From Egerieenecus merdigallinarum (lineage in GTDB: Bacteria > Bacillota > Clostridia > Christensenellales > Aristaeellaceae): DNA of 5,993 nucleotides. Position 1 is the stretch's first letter. The number at the start of each line of letters is the position of its first letter. Location: positions 1 through 5,993 of the forward strand of contig DVHS01000207.1 in the NCBI GenBank assembly GCA_018711985.1. Reading direction: 5' to 3'. Made by a program: the position numbers and the translations under genes. Below, in pieces: positions 1 to 5,993 of the stretch. The notes under the pieces are model-generated. The model was not told the DNA's origin. It saw only the letters and a program-made list of their open reading frames with translations, and ran no database searches.

Positions 1-1338
1 ACATGGGATGCCTATAGCGTCATGGAGCAAGCCTCGGGAACTTTGGCCATTATGAAATCCAAATACCATCATGTGCTCATGTGTCTGATGGATGACGTGC
101 TCCACACCTATACCAAAGCCGTCTATCAACCCGGAGAAACGGACGCAGAGGTCGCGCTGGAAGCGGCAGGCGACGGGTTCACCCTATCCTACGGGGCGGA
201 TGAAACGTATTCCTTTTGCCCGGCAGAAGAAGGCTACATGCTGGAACAGGCGCGGGTAGGCGATTTGATCCTGACTGGATGTCGCGATGAGGAGACCGGC
301 GATATATACCGCTATGAGGCTGTTCAAGGTGCTGAAAGCGCCACATGGTATGCTTCCCAGCACCTGGGAGAGTTCAATATTGCTTTGTTTCCACGGAGCG
401 TGGCGGAAATCCGCCGGCTGAACCTGCTGGGGGGCGCGTTGGCCAGCGGAGACAGTCTGTTTCCGCGCTTGGACGGAGACACGCCCGCTCTCCGGCGCTT
501 TTCCGGGGTGGGCGCAGGCACCGAGGCAGTATATTCCGCACCCTACGAGGAAAGCGCATGGCGCGCCGCGGATGGCAAAGCAGCCGTTGGTCTTGCGGGC
601 GAATTGTGGTACCTGCGCAGTTATTATGACACCTTGACCGGCAAGGCCTACGCATGCATCCGCTATGCTGTCAGCCAGCGTACCCATCGCATCGGTTACA
701 TTCGTGGCACAACGCTGGACCCGGACGCCGACACCGCCTGGGCGGAAACGGACAGCGTCTGGGCTCCCTATGACCAACTGCTCAGCGTACCCTTGCGCGC
801 TGTCAGTGACACCTATCTTACTGATGATCCGGATGTGTCCCAGTACCCGCAGTTGGCCGTGCCCGCCGGTACATTGTTCGACTGCATGGCCCTGTACGGC
901 GAATCCTATGCCTACGTGGGCGCTGAAGTTCAGGATGGTCAGTTTATGGACGGCGGAGCCATTGTATGGGGGTTTGTTCCCCTGCGGGCCCTGGAGCCGC
1001 TTTATGCCCAGGAGGCGCCGCAATCCATTCGTGATTCCCTGGTAGGCACCTGGTCCATTAGCGCAGGGGGAAACATGATTCCGGACCCCATTACGTTCTA
1101 CGCAGACGGAACCTATCAGACGCCCTACGGCCAGGGTACCTGGATCGTGCGCGTGTACAGCCCTGGATGCAACCTCTACTGGAACAATCCCCCCTATGAG
1201 CTGTGGCTGACCGATAGCAATACGGGAATGGTCACGGTGCGTGGGCTCTCTTTCCAGCAAGGTGGCTTCTCCCTGAGCAACAGCGAAGGCAGCGGCGGAT
1301 ATGAGCCCACCACGGAGCTGCCCGGCAGCAACGGCTGA
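1..1338 (+). CDS. SH3-like domain protein, probably exported (5' end outside window)
   Basis: The reading frame is open from the first base to a TGA at 1336-1338, giving 445 visible residues. The first ATG (22-24) lacks a convincing ribosome binding site, and the residues before it look like part of the same domain, so the gene almost certainly begins upstream and any signal peptide is not visible. Numbering from that Met, residues 1-135 form an unassigned alpha/beta-looking N-terminal domain. About 168-228 resembles a bacterial SH3-like unit (VYSAP, then RAADGKA, then RIGYI), and about 256-325 a second one (TYLTDDP, then WGFVPL). About 337-425 looks like a small beta-barrel, lipocalin-like domain (LVGTW, FYADGTY, GQGTW). 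There are no catalytic motifs. Bacterial SH3 domains usually bind cell wall or protein ligands, so a surface or envelope role is inferred. The exact function is unknown. Confidence 0.8.
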   Translation, partial: TWDAYSVMEQASGTLAIMKSKYHHVLMCLMDDVLHTYTKAVYQPGETDAEVALEAAGDGFTLSYGADETYSFCPAEEGYMLEQARVGDLILTGCRDEETGDIYRYEAVQGAESATWYASQHLGEFNIALFPRSVAEIRRLNLLGGALASGDSLFPRLDGDTPALRRFSGVGAGTEAVYSAPYEESAWRAADGKAAVGLAGELWYLRSYYDTLTGKAYACIRYAVSQRTHRIGYIRGTTLDPDADTAWAETDSVWAPYDQLLSVPLRAVSDTYLTDDPDVSQYPQLAVPAGTLFDCMALYGESYAYVGAEVQDGQFMDGGAIVWGFVPLRALEPLYAQEAPQSIRDSLVGTWSISAGGNMIPDPITFYADGTYQTPYGQGTWIVRVYSPGCNLYWNNPPYELWLTDSNTGMVTVRGLSFQQGGFSLSNSEGSGGYEPTTELPGSNG

Positions 1339-1348
1339 GGGGCGTAAT

Positions 1349-1996
1349 TCACCGTTTTGCCTCCAGCAGATCCCGCAAACGGAACATCTCCTGCTCCAGG
1401 CGCTTGGTTTCCGCGGCGATACCCGCTGCATCCAAGGTTCCTTCCTGAGTATGCAGCAGGAAGGGTTCCCCCACCATGCAGCGGAATCGCTTGCCGAAAA
1501 AGTAATGATATTCTCCGTTGTGGTATACCGGCAGCAGCGGCACCTTCGCCATGTAGGCCAGGGTTACCGCTCCTGGCTTAAAGGGCTGCATCTGTTTTTG
1601 AAAATTGCATTTTCCCTCCGGGCAGATGTAGACATGCTCCTGATCCTTGACCAAAATGCGTCTGCACTGCCGCAGCCAATCCACAGTCACATGATCCCGG
1701 TCCACCGAAACACACCCCAGGCGACGCAGCAACCAGCCCAGAGCAGGCTTGTCCATGAACTCCTTGGCGCTCACCCCGTGAATCTTCTTCCCGGGGAAGA
1801 GCGTGCAAAGCGCCGCGCCATCCATGCCGCGCACGTGGTTGCTGACCATAATCATTGGGGAGCGGAACGCCTCCTGCCGCGCCCGCTCCGAAACATAGGA
1901 AATTTTCGGGCGGAACGCCAGGCGGATGAGTCCCATCAACGTCCAGCGAATGCACCGGTTCAAGACACCGTTTAGTGTCCGCAGACATGCTCTCAT
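1349..1996 (-). CDS. PlsC-family 1-acyl-sn-glycerol-3-phosphate acyltransferase-like protein
   Basis: This 215-residue protein belongs to the LPLAT/PlsC acyltransferase superfamily, which transfers acyl chains to lysophosphatidic acid or related acceptors at the inner face of the membrane. The catalytic HX4D motif is NHVRGMD (His54, Asp59). Motif II is represented by GCVSVDRD (94-101), motif III by ICPEGKC (124-130), and motif IV by VPLLPVY (152-158). In most PlsC proteins motif III reads FPEGTRS, so Thr to Lys and Arg to Cys are unusual here. The length is normal for a compact family member. The N-terminal 30 residues are basic and hydrophobic (RWTLMGLIRLAF), suiting membrane association. 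The ATG overlaps the stop of the upstream HAD gene (ATGA, 1993-1996), and GGAG lies 7 nt before the start, so translational coupling is likely. It is the last gene of the operon. The acyl acceptor is uncertain, so no gene symbol is given. Confidence 0.9.
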   Translation of the reverse strand: MRACLRTLNGVLNRCIRWTLMGLIRLAFRPKISYVSERARQEAFRSPMIMVSNHVRGMDGAALCTLFPGKKIHGVSAKEFMDKPALGWLLRRLGCVSVDRDHVTVDWLRQCRRILVKDQEHVYICPEGKCNFQKQMQPFKPGAVTLAYMAKVPLLPVYHNGEYHYFFGKRFRCMVGEPFLLHTQEGTLDAAGIAAETKRLEQEMFRLRDLLEAKR

Positions 1997-2835
1997 ACAC
2001 TCTCTCCATCCAGGACAAAACGTCGTATTGCTTCCGCCACGCCGAAGCGGTCGTTGGACGCGGTACGGTGCTTGGCCGCGGCAAGCGCGCCGGGGGTGGC
2101 GTTTTCCACCGCAACACCCACGCCGGCACAGGTCAGCATGGGGATATCGTTCTCATTATCCCCCAGGGTCATCACCTGATCCATGGGAATGTCCAAGCGC
2201 CGGGCCAGGGCCGTAACAGCGGCACCTTTGTTCACGCCCCGGGCCATAATCTCCAGGTTGTTGCACCAGCTGCTGCTCACTTCCAGGCCGGGAAGCCGCC
2301 GGGCGATCTCCTGGCGGATTTTTTCCAGGACGCCGGTCATGGCCTCATCCACCACCACCAGCTTGTTCACCCCCTGTGCAAGCATTTGTTGCAGGCGTTC
2401 CTCCTGGTTCACCGCAACGCGGGTTTTTCCGCCGGGTCTGCGCAGGTTGGTGCCCACGTTGATTTCCCAATCGTCGCTGGGTGCCATGTTCACCACCAGG
2501 TCATTGCCGCTGAAAATCGCATAATGCAATCCCGGATACGCCTGTAACATACCGCGCAGGGCTTGGGCATCCGCGGGTTGCATGGTGTGGCTGCTTACGC
2601 AGGGGCCATGGGGCGCATCCAGGCAATAGCTGCCGTTTAGGGCCAGAATATGCACGTTCAAGCCCGCATCCGAAGCAAAAAAGCTCATATCCTCCGGCAT
2701 ACGGCCGCTGCACAGCGCCACATGAATCCCGCGTGCAACGGCTTGCTTCATGGCGCGCAGGTTTTCATCCGGAATCCCCGTAACCCCATGGACCAGCAGC
2801 GTCCCGTCCATGTCGGTGGCAATCAGTCGAATCAT
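1993..2835 (-). CDS. Cof-type HAD-superfamily (IIB) phosphatase
   Basis: This 280-residue protein is a haloacid dehalogenase superfamily hydrolase of the Cof/YbiV type, cytoplasmic Mg-dependent phosphatases usually acting on sugar phosphates or cofactor phosphates. All four motifs are visible. Motif I is ATDMDGTLL with nucleophile Asp8 and acid/base Asp10. Motif II is CSGR (Ser43). Motif III is Lys203 in GVNKGAAV, and motif IV is GDNEND (225-230). The region from about 85 to 195 between motifs II and III is the C2-type cap that sets substrate choice, and LALNGSY (64-70) matches the usual NG element of Cof proteins. The ATG at 2835 has an AGGAAAG-type ribosome binding site and sits 25 nt after the RluA-family gene. 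The 3' end overlaps the plsC-like gene by 4 nt. The protein appears complete and active; its substrate cannot be read from the sequence. Confidence 0.95.
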   Translation of the reverse strand: MIRLIATDMDGTLLVHGVTGIPDENLRAMKQAVARGIHVALCSGRMPEDMSFFASDAGLNVHILALNGSYCLDAPHGPCVSSHTMQPADAQALRGMLQAYPGLHYAIFSGNDLVVNMAPSDDWEINVGTNLRRPGGKTRVAVNQEERLQQMLAQGVNKLVVVDEAMTGVLEKIRQEIARRLPGLEVSSSWCNNLEIMARGVNKGAAVTALARRLDIPMDQVMTLGDNENDIPMLTCAGVGVAVENATPGALAAAKHRTASNDRFGVAEAIRRFVLDGESV

Positions 2836-2860
2836 GGTTTCTTTCCTCGCTTTATGGTAC

Positions 2861-3721
2861 TTAGAAGGGGCAGGGAATCGTAAAGGTATGTCCCTCCACT
2901 TCCGGCAGTCGTCCCCCCGTGTACAGGGTCAACCTGGTGGCGCACAGCATCAGCCGGCGAGCTTTGTTCGCACGGTTAAAGGCACGGTCCCCATATACAT
3001 CGTCCCCCAGCAGCGGATGGCCCAGCGCAGCCATGTGCGCACGGATTTGATGGGTACGGCCGGTAATCAGCTCCACCCGCAGGCGGCTGATGGGGCCGGC
3101 TTCCAGGGTTTCGTAGGCGGTCGCAATGGGTTTGCTGCCCGGGGTTTCATGGTCATATATCGTAACACGGGCAGCCGCAGCATCCTTGGTCAGGTAGGCC
3201 CTGCACAAGGCCTGGGGCGGCTTGGGAATGCCCCGCACCAGGCAGGTGTATTCCTTCTTGGGGAGTCGCTCCCGAAAGGCATCCTCCAGAACGGCCTGCG
3301 CTTCCTGGTTCTTGGCAAAAAGCACCAGCCCACTGGTCTGGTTATCCAAGCGGTGCACAGGCTGCGGAGACGCTGCTTCTCCCCGCTGGCGGGCATAGCG
3401 GACCACCATATCCGTCAAGGTAGCGCCGCCCCCCGCATCCTCGGTAACGGAAATGCCGGGCCGCTTGTTAATCAGCAGCAGGTTGGCATCCTCATACACC
3501 ACATCCAGCGCAGGAGACTGCTCCATCACATACACCTGCACCCATTCTCCACCGTGTACCCGCAGATCGGCTTTGACCCGTTTGCCGTCCACCTTAACGT
3601 CCCGATGGGTAAAAGCATCCCGAAGCGCCCAGGACGGGAGCTCCGGGAAAGTACGGCGCAGGGCAGCGTCCAGCCGCTGCCCCTGAAGTGCCGGATCAAT
3701 ATGCGTTTGATAGCAGGCCAT
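2861..3721 (-). CDS. RluA-family pseudouridine synthase with S4 domain
   Basis: This 286-residue enzyme isomerises uridine to pseudouridine in RNA, most likely rRNA or tRNA. An S4 RNA-binding domain occupies about residues 12-62 (GQRLDAALRR, then DVKVDGKRV). The catalytic domain follows, with the diagnostic HRLDNQTSG (123-131, nucleophile Asp126), KEYTCLVRG (156-164), GRTHQIRAHM (221-230) and HPLLGDDVYG (235-244). Length and domain order match RluA/RluC/RluD proteins. The start chosen (3721) gives MACYQTH and overlaps the upstream stop by one base (TGATG), with GGTGAT in front. An in-frame ATG at 3754 would add 11 residues but lacks a ribosome binding site. The family assignment is firm. The modified position is not, because Firmicutes carry several RluA paralogues with different targets. 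Confidence 0.95.
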   Translation of the reverse strand: MACYQTHIDPALQGQRLDAALRRTFPELPSWALRDAFTHRDVKVDGKRVKADLRVHGGEWVQVYVMEQSPALDVVYEDANLLLINKRPGISVTEDAGGGATLTDMVVRYARQRGEAASPQPVHRLDNQTSGLVLFAKNQEAQAVLEDAFRERLPKKEYTCLVRGIPKPPQALCRAYLTKDAAAARVTIYDHETPGSKPIATAYETLEAGPISRLRVELITGRTHQIRAHMAALGHPLLGDDVYGDRAFNRANKARRLMLCATRLTLYTGGRLPEVEGHTFTIPCPF

Positions 3722-4758
3722 CAGTGCATCACCGCCGATTTCATCAGTGCCCATCGGGGTGTTTGCTGGTAAATCATTCGCACACCTTCCAGCATGGCCG
3801 GCGTGGGCAACACCAGCAGCAGAGAGGAAAGCACCTCGTTCATTTCCTCCAGGGAAACGCCTTGCTTTGCCAGCATGCGTAAATCCTCCACCGCTTCCTC
3901 CAGGGTGATTTCAGGCCGTACCGCTCCCCGCAGCAGTCCCTGCATCATCTGTGTCAGAGGAATCTCCTCAGGGAAGGCGCCGTTGATGGCTCCGATTAAG
4001 ATCGTTTCATTCATCTCAAAGGTAAGCTCGGCATGCCGCACCTCATGGATGAGCCGTTCCGGTTCAGCCAACCCGGGATGCAGCAGCACCATGGCGCCCT
4101 GCTCATCGTAGAAATAATCATAGGACGCGCGCAGAAAGCGCATGGCTAGATGCGTCTGGGACGTGTCACCGTTGAGCACATCGGTGAGCAGGTGCCGCAG
4201 AGGCTGCCCAAAGTGCAGGAATCCACTGATATACAGTAGCCCACGAATCGTGGCGTCAAAGCGGAAAACCAGCTGCCGGGTCTTGTCATGTTCCGGGTCT
4301 TCCAGTTCCCGGCGAAGGGGCTGCCACAGAGCTCGGGGTAAGCAAAGGATGAAACGGTCCTCCTCCTGCCGTAAGTAGCACCACATCCTCGCCAGCAGCG
4401 ACTCCGCCGCAGCCGCTTCCTCCACATCCATGAGTTCCGCTTCCCCGTCGAAGAGCAGCATCCGCTCCACCAACATGTGTTCCTGCACGGAAAGCAGCGC
4501 AGCCTCCCGTGGAAGCTGCGCCAACACGCGGTTTTGCAGGCCCCCGACCGTATGCAGCATGTTATGGTCTTTCTGCTCCCCCGCCTCGTAGGACGTAGCC
4601 CAGAGTTCCTCCACATGCGCGTCGTCACAGCCGGAAAACAAGCCGAAGCCCAGATAGGCCGATAGCCTTTTTTCGCATGCCTCCAGCTGCTGAAGCCGCA
4701 GCACGCTCATGGTCTTATCCGCCCAATTCAGCGTTTGTACATTGCTTTCCCGTTGCAT
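3721..4758 (-). CDS. uncharacterised 345-residue protein with an HEVRH motif
   Basis: I do not recognise this family. The 345-residue protein has no evident signal peptide or membrane span, so it is probably cytoplasmic. It is rich in Leu, Glu and Ala and looks mostly helical. Visible segments are an acidic Ala/Glu-rich stretch (about 107-120), an aromatic-rich stretch SYDYFYDEQ (212-220), an HEVRH pentapeptide (His238-His242) with Glu244, Glu248 and Glu251 downstream, and a C-terminal helical region (about 265-335) containing EEAVEDLRMLAKQG and SLEEMNEVL. HExxH can form a zincin metalloprotease site, but Arg at the fourth position is atypical and chance occurrence is possible. The start at 4758 (MQRESN) has GGGGAGG 4 nt upstream; an ATG at 4782 has no such site. 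It lies between ilvE and the pseudouridine synthase gene, overlapping the latter by one base. The bases and codons look like those of its neighbours, so recent transfer is not suggested. Confidence 0.85.
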   Translation of the reverse strand: MQRESNVQTLNWADKTMSVLRLQQLEACEKRLSAYLGFGLFSGCDDAHVEELWATSYEAGEQKDHNMLHTVGGLQNRVLAQLPREAALLSVQEHMLVERMLLFDGEAELMDVEEAAAAESLLARMWCYLRQEEDRFILCLPRALWQPLRRELEDPEHDKTRQLVFRFDATIRGLLYISGFLHFGQPLRHLLTDVLNGDTSQTHLAMRFLRASYDYFYDEQGAMVLLHPGLAEPERLIHEVRHAELTFEMNETILIGAINGAFPEEIPLTQMMQGLLRGAVRPEITLEEAVEDLRMLAKQGVSLEEMNEVLSSLLLVLPTPAMLEGVRMIYQQTPRWALMKSAVMH

Positions 4759-4761
4759 GAA

Positions 4762-4769
4762 GCCTCCCC
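4762..4769 (-). promoter_or_regulatory. ribosome binding site that decides the start of the 345-residue protein
   Basis: The minus strand reads GGGGAGGC at 4769-4762, 3 nt before the ATG at 4758. The core GGAGG is strong but slightly close to the start codon. It lies downstream of the alternative ATG at 4782, whose own upstream sequence has no such element. Confidence 0.8.
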
Positions 4770-4772
4770 GCC

Positions 4773-4796
4773 CGCCTCGCATATCAAGCGGAGGCG
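4773..4796 (-). promoter_or_regulatory. intercistronic hairpin between ilvE and the 345-residue protein gene
   Basis: On the minus strand CGCCTCCGC (4796-4788), a 7-nt loop TTGATAT, and GCGAGGCG (4780-4773) can form an 8-bp stem with one bulged C. It begins 5 nt after the ilvE stop and ends just before the next gene's ribosome binding site. There is no run of U after it, so it is not a standard terminator. Its 5' arm contains GCCTCC, which is also exactly complementary to the GGAGGC of that ribosome binding site, so two exclusive pairings are possible. A regulatory role is inferred only. Confidence 0.45.
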
Positions 4797-4801
4797 TAAT
4801 T

Positions 4802-5869
4802 TCAAATTTTCACAATCCAATGATTTTCATCGGGCAGCTTGCCGTACTGAATCCCCGTGAGGGTATCGTAGAGCTTTTGCGAAACCTGCCCGATTTGGCC
4901 ATCGCCCACGGTGAGCTTTTCACCCTTCCAGCAAAGCTCACCCACGGGGGAAATCACCGCTGCCGTACCTGTGCCAAAGGCCTCGGTGAGTTTTCCGCTC
5001 TTGATATCATCAAAGATGTCCGCAATGGCCAGGCGCTTTTCTTCCACCTCGTACCCCAGCTGTCCGGCAAGGGTCAGCACGCTATTGCGGGTAATGCCCG
5101 GCAAAATACTGCCATTGAGCGCCGGCGTGACAATCTTGTTCCCGTAAGCGAACATCATGTTCATGGAGCCTACTTCTTCCACGTATTTCTGCTCCACACC
5201 GTCCAGCCACAGCACCTGGGCATACCCTTTCTGCGCGGCAATCTCTCCTGCCAGGATGCTGGCAGCATAGTTGCCGGCGCACTTGGTAAAGCCCACGCCG
5301 CCGCGCACCGCACGGACGTATTCGTCCTCCACATAGATGCCCACGGGCTTCAGGCCTTCCGCGTAATAGGCGCCTACCGGCGAAAGGATGATATAGAATA
5401 GATACGAATGCGCCGCGTGCACACCCAGCTGCGGGTCCAGAGCAATCATTGTGGGGCGGATATACAGGCTGGTCCCTTCCTGGTGGGGAACCCATGCGCC
5501 ATCAATTTCCAGCAGCTTTTTCAAGCCCGCAAAGGCAAGCTCCTCATCCAGCTTGGGCATGCACAGGCGCTCTGCGCTGCGGGTCATGCGCTTGAAGTTT
5601 TCCATGGGACGGAACAGCTGCAGGCCGCCGTCTGCCCGGCGATAACACTTGGTGCCCTCAAAAATGGCCTGACCATAATGCAGCACCATAGCCGCGGGAT
5701 CAATGGAGAAATCTCCATACGGCACCACGCGGGGGTTGATCCAGCCCTTGCCCTGTTCGTAATTCATCAGGAACATATGATCGGTAAAGATCTTACCGAA
5801 GCCCAGCTTGCTCTCGTCCTGGGGCTTGGCCTTCAGGTTCTTGGCCAAGGTTACCTGAATATCCTGCAT
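4802..5869 (-). CDS. ilvE: branched-chain-amino-acid aminotransferase (group II BCAT)
   Basis: This 355-residue fold-type IV PLP enzyme interconverts leucine, isoleucine and valine with their 2-keto acids using 2-oxoglutarate/glutamate, the last step of branched-chain amino acid synthesis. Visible hallmarks are YGQAIFEGTKCYR (65-77), ENFKRM (90-95), YIRPTMIA (136-143), GVGFTKCAGNYAAS with the PLP-binding Lys196, VLWLDG (219-224), EEVGSMN (231-237), SILPGITR (254-261) and EAFGTGTAAVISP (296-308). Length and motif spelling match the Firmicutes/eukaryote-like group II enzymes rather than the shorter E. coli type. The start at 5869 (MQDIQV) follows a GGGAGGAA ribosome binding site by about 7 nt. 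The in-frame ATG at 5893 has none, so its eight extra residues are judged leader sequence. It is the first gene after a consensus promoter and 43 nt ahead of the next gene. No T-box or attenuator is visible in the short leader. Confidence 0.97.
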   Translation of the reverse strand: MQDIQVTLAKNLKAKPQDESKLGFGKIFTDHMFLMNYEQGKGWINPRVVPYGDFSIDPAAMVLHYGQAIFEGTKCYRRADGGLQLFRPMENFKRMTRSAERLCMPKLDEELAFAGLKKLLEIDGAWVPHQEGTSLYIRPTMIALDPQLGVHAAHSYLFYIILSPVGAYYAEGLKPVGIYVEDEYVRAVRGGVGFTKCAGNYAASILAGEIAAQKGYAQVLWLDGVEQKYVEEVGSMNMMFAYGNKIVTPALNGSILPGITRNSVLTLAGQLGYEVEEKRLAIADIFDDIKSGKLTEAFGTGTAAVISPVGELCWKGEKLTVGDGQIGQVSQKLYDTLTGIQYGKLPDENHWIVKI

Positions 5870-5875
5870 TGTCGA

Positions 5876-5884
5876 TTCCTCCCA
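5876..5884 (-). promoter_or_regulatory. ribosome binding site that decides the ilvE start
   Basis: The minus strand reads TGGGAGGAA at 5884-5876, followed by TCGACA and the ATG at 5869. This strong purine-rich site lies inside the eight-codon extension that the upstream in-frame ATG at 5893 would create, so it supports the shorter 355-residue protein. Confidence 0.85.
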
Positions 5885-5929
5885 TGCTTCCATTCTGCCG
5901 GAATGCGATGTTCTTTTGTGACAGCTACT

Positions 5930-5957
5930 ATTATACCTTCCATCTTTTCCGTGTCAA
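5930..5957 (-). promoter_or_regulatory. consensus sigma-A promoter of the ilvE operon
   Basis: Read on the minus strand, a perfect -35 hexamer TTGACA (5957-5952) and a perfect -10 hexamer TATAAT (5935-5930) are separated by 16 bases, one less than the optimum. Transcription would begin near 5923, giving a leader of about 54 nt before the ilvE start at 5869. The sequence match is direct; the start site is inferred from usual spacing. A GTGTC direct repeat (plus strand 5951-5955 and 5958-5962) overlaps the -35 region, but it is too short to call an operator. Confidence 0.9.
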
Positions 5958-5993
5958 GTGTCGAACGCTGTTGAATCCCATGGTATTTCGTGC

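Noticed and set aside
1317..1329. Palindrome GCTGCCCGGCAGC near the end of the SH3-like gene, considered as a terminator
   Set aside because: The stem is only 5 bp with a 3-nt loop, lies inside the coding region and is not followed by a T-run on either strand.
184..1431. 415-codon open frame on the minus strand opposite the SH3-like gene
   Set aside because: It overlaps both the plus-strand gene and the end of the plsC-like gene, has no family motif, and its translation is low-complexity and Arg/Gly/Ala rich, as expected for a shadow frame in GC-rich coding DNA.
3719..3754. Longer starts for the RluA-family gene (3754), the 345-residue gene (4782) and ilvE (5893)
   Set aside because: None of these ATGs has a ribosome binding site, whereas the shorter starts at 3721, 4758 and 5869 do, and family length fits the shorter forms.
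2750..3772. 340-codon plus-strand open frame opposite the RluA-family gene
   Set aside because: The minus strand carries a clear pseudouridine synthase with all motifs. The plus-strand translation is rich in His, Gln and Arg with no recognisable domain.
4709..5401. 230-codon plus-strand open frame opposite ilvE
   Set aside because: It spans ilvE, the intercistronic gap and the start of the next gene, which a real gene would not be expected to do here, and it has no motif or ribosome binding site that I can see.
5891..5905. Small hairpin CATTC-TGCCG-GAATG in the ilvE leader, considered as an attenuator
   Set aside because: The 5-bp stem is too weak, has no T-run after it and no alternative partner, so attenuation cannot be supported.
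1..5993. Search for tRNA, rRNA, CRISPR arrays, insertion sequences, attachment sites and defence or phage genes
   Set aside because: Nearly all of the window is accounted for by six coding regions and short gaps. No repeat arrays, terminal inverted repeats or transposase-like proteins were seen.

Overview
The window looks like chromosomal DNA from a moderately GC-rich, probably gut-associated member of the Clostridia (Firmicutes). This rests on strong AGGAGG-type ribosome binding sites, a textbook sigma-A promoter, a Firmicutes-style group II branched-chain aminotransferase, and a bacterial-SH3 protein of a style common in Oscillospiraceae, Lachnospiraceae and Christensenellales. No database search was possible, so the lineage is an inference.

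Layout. On the plus strand, 1-1338 is the 3' part of a gene whose beginning lies outside the window. It appears to encode an exported protein with two SH3-like domains and a C-terminal beta-barrel-like domain. Everything else is coded on the minus strand. A consensus promoter at 5930-5957 drives five closely packed genes, read from right to left: ilvE (branched-chain aminotransferase), an unrecognised 345-residue protein, an RluA-family pseudouridine synthase, a Cof-type HAD phosphatase, and a PlsC-type acyltransferase. The junctions are 43 nt, a 1-nt overlap (TGATG), 25 nt, and a 4-nt overlap (ATGA). This favours one transcript with coupled translation. The last gene converges with the plus-strand gene, with only 10 nt between their stop codons and no visible terminator.

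How the genes fit together. The operon mixes amino acid metabolism, RNA modification, small-molecule dephosphorylation and lipid acylation, so it is best read as a housekeeping cluster. The possible links are indirect: BCAT deaminates branched-chain amino acids to the keto acids that prime branched-chain fatty acids, and PlsC-type enzymes acylate lipids. No mobile element, CRISPR array, tRNA, rRNA or phage gene was seen. The least understood parts are the 345-residue protein, which carries an HExxH pentapeptide, and the hairpin directly before its ribosome binding site. I see no strong case for a dramatic new system here.
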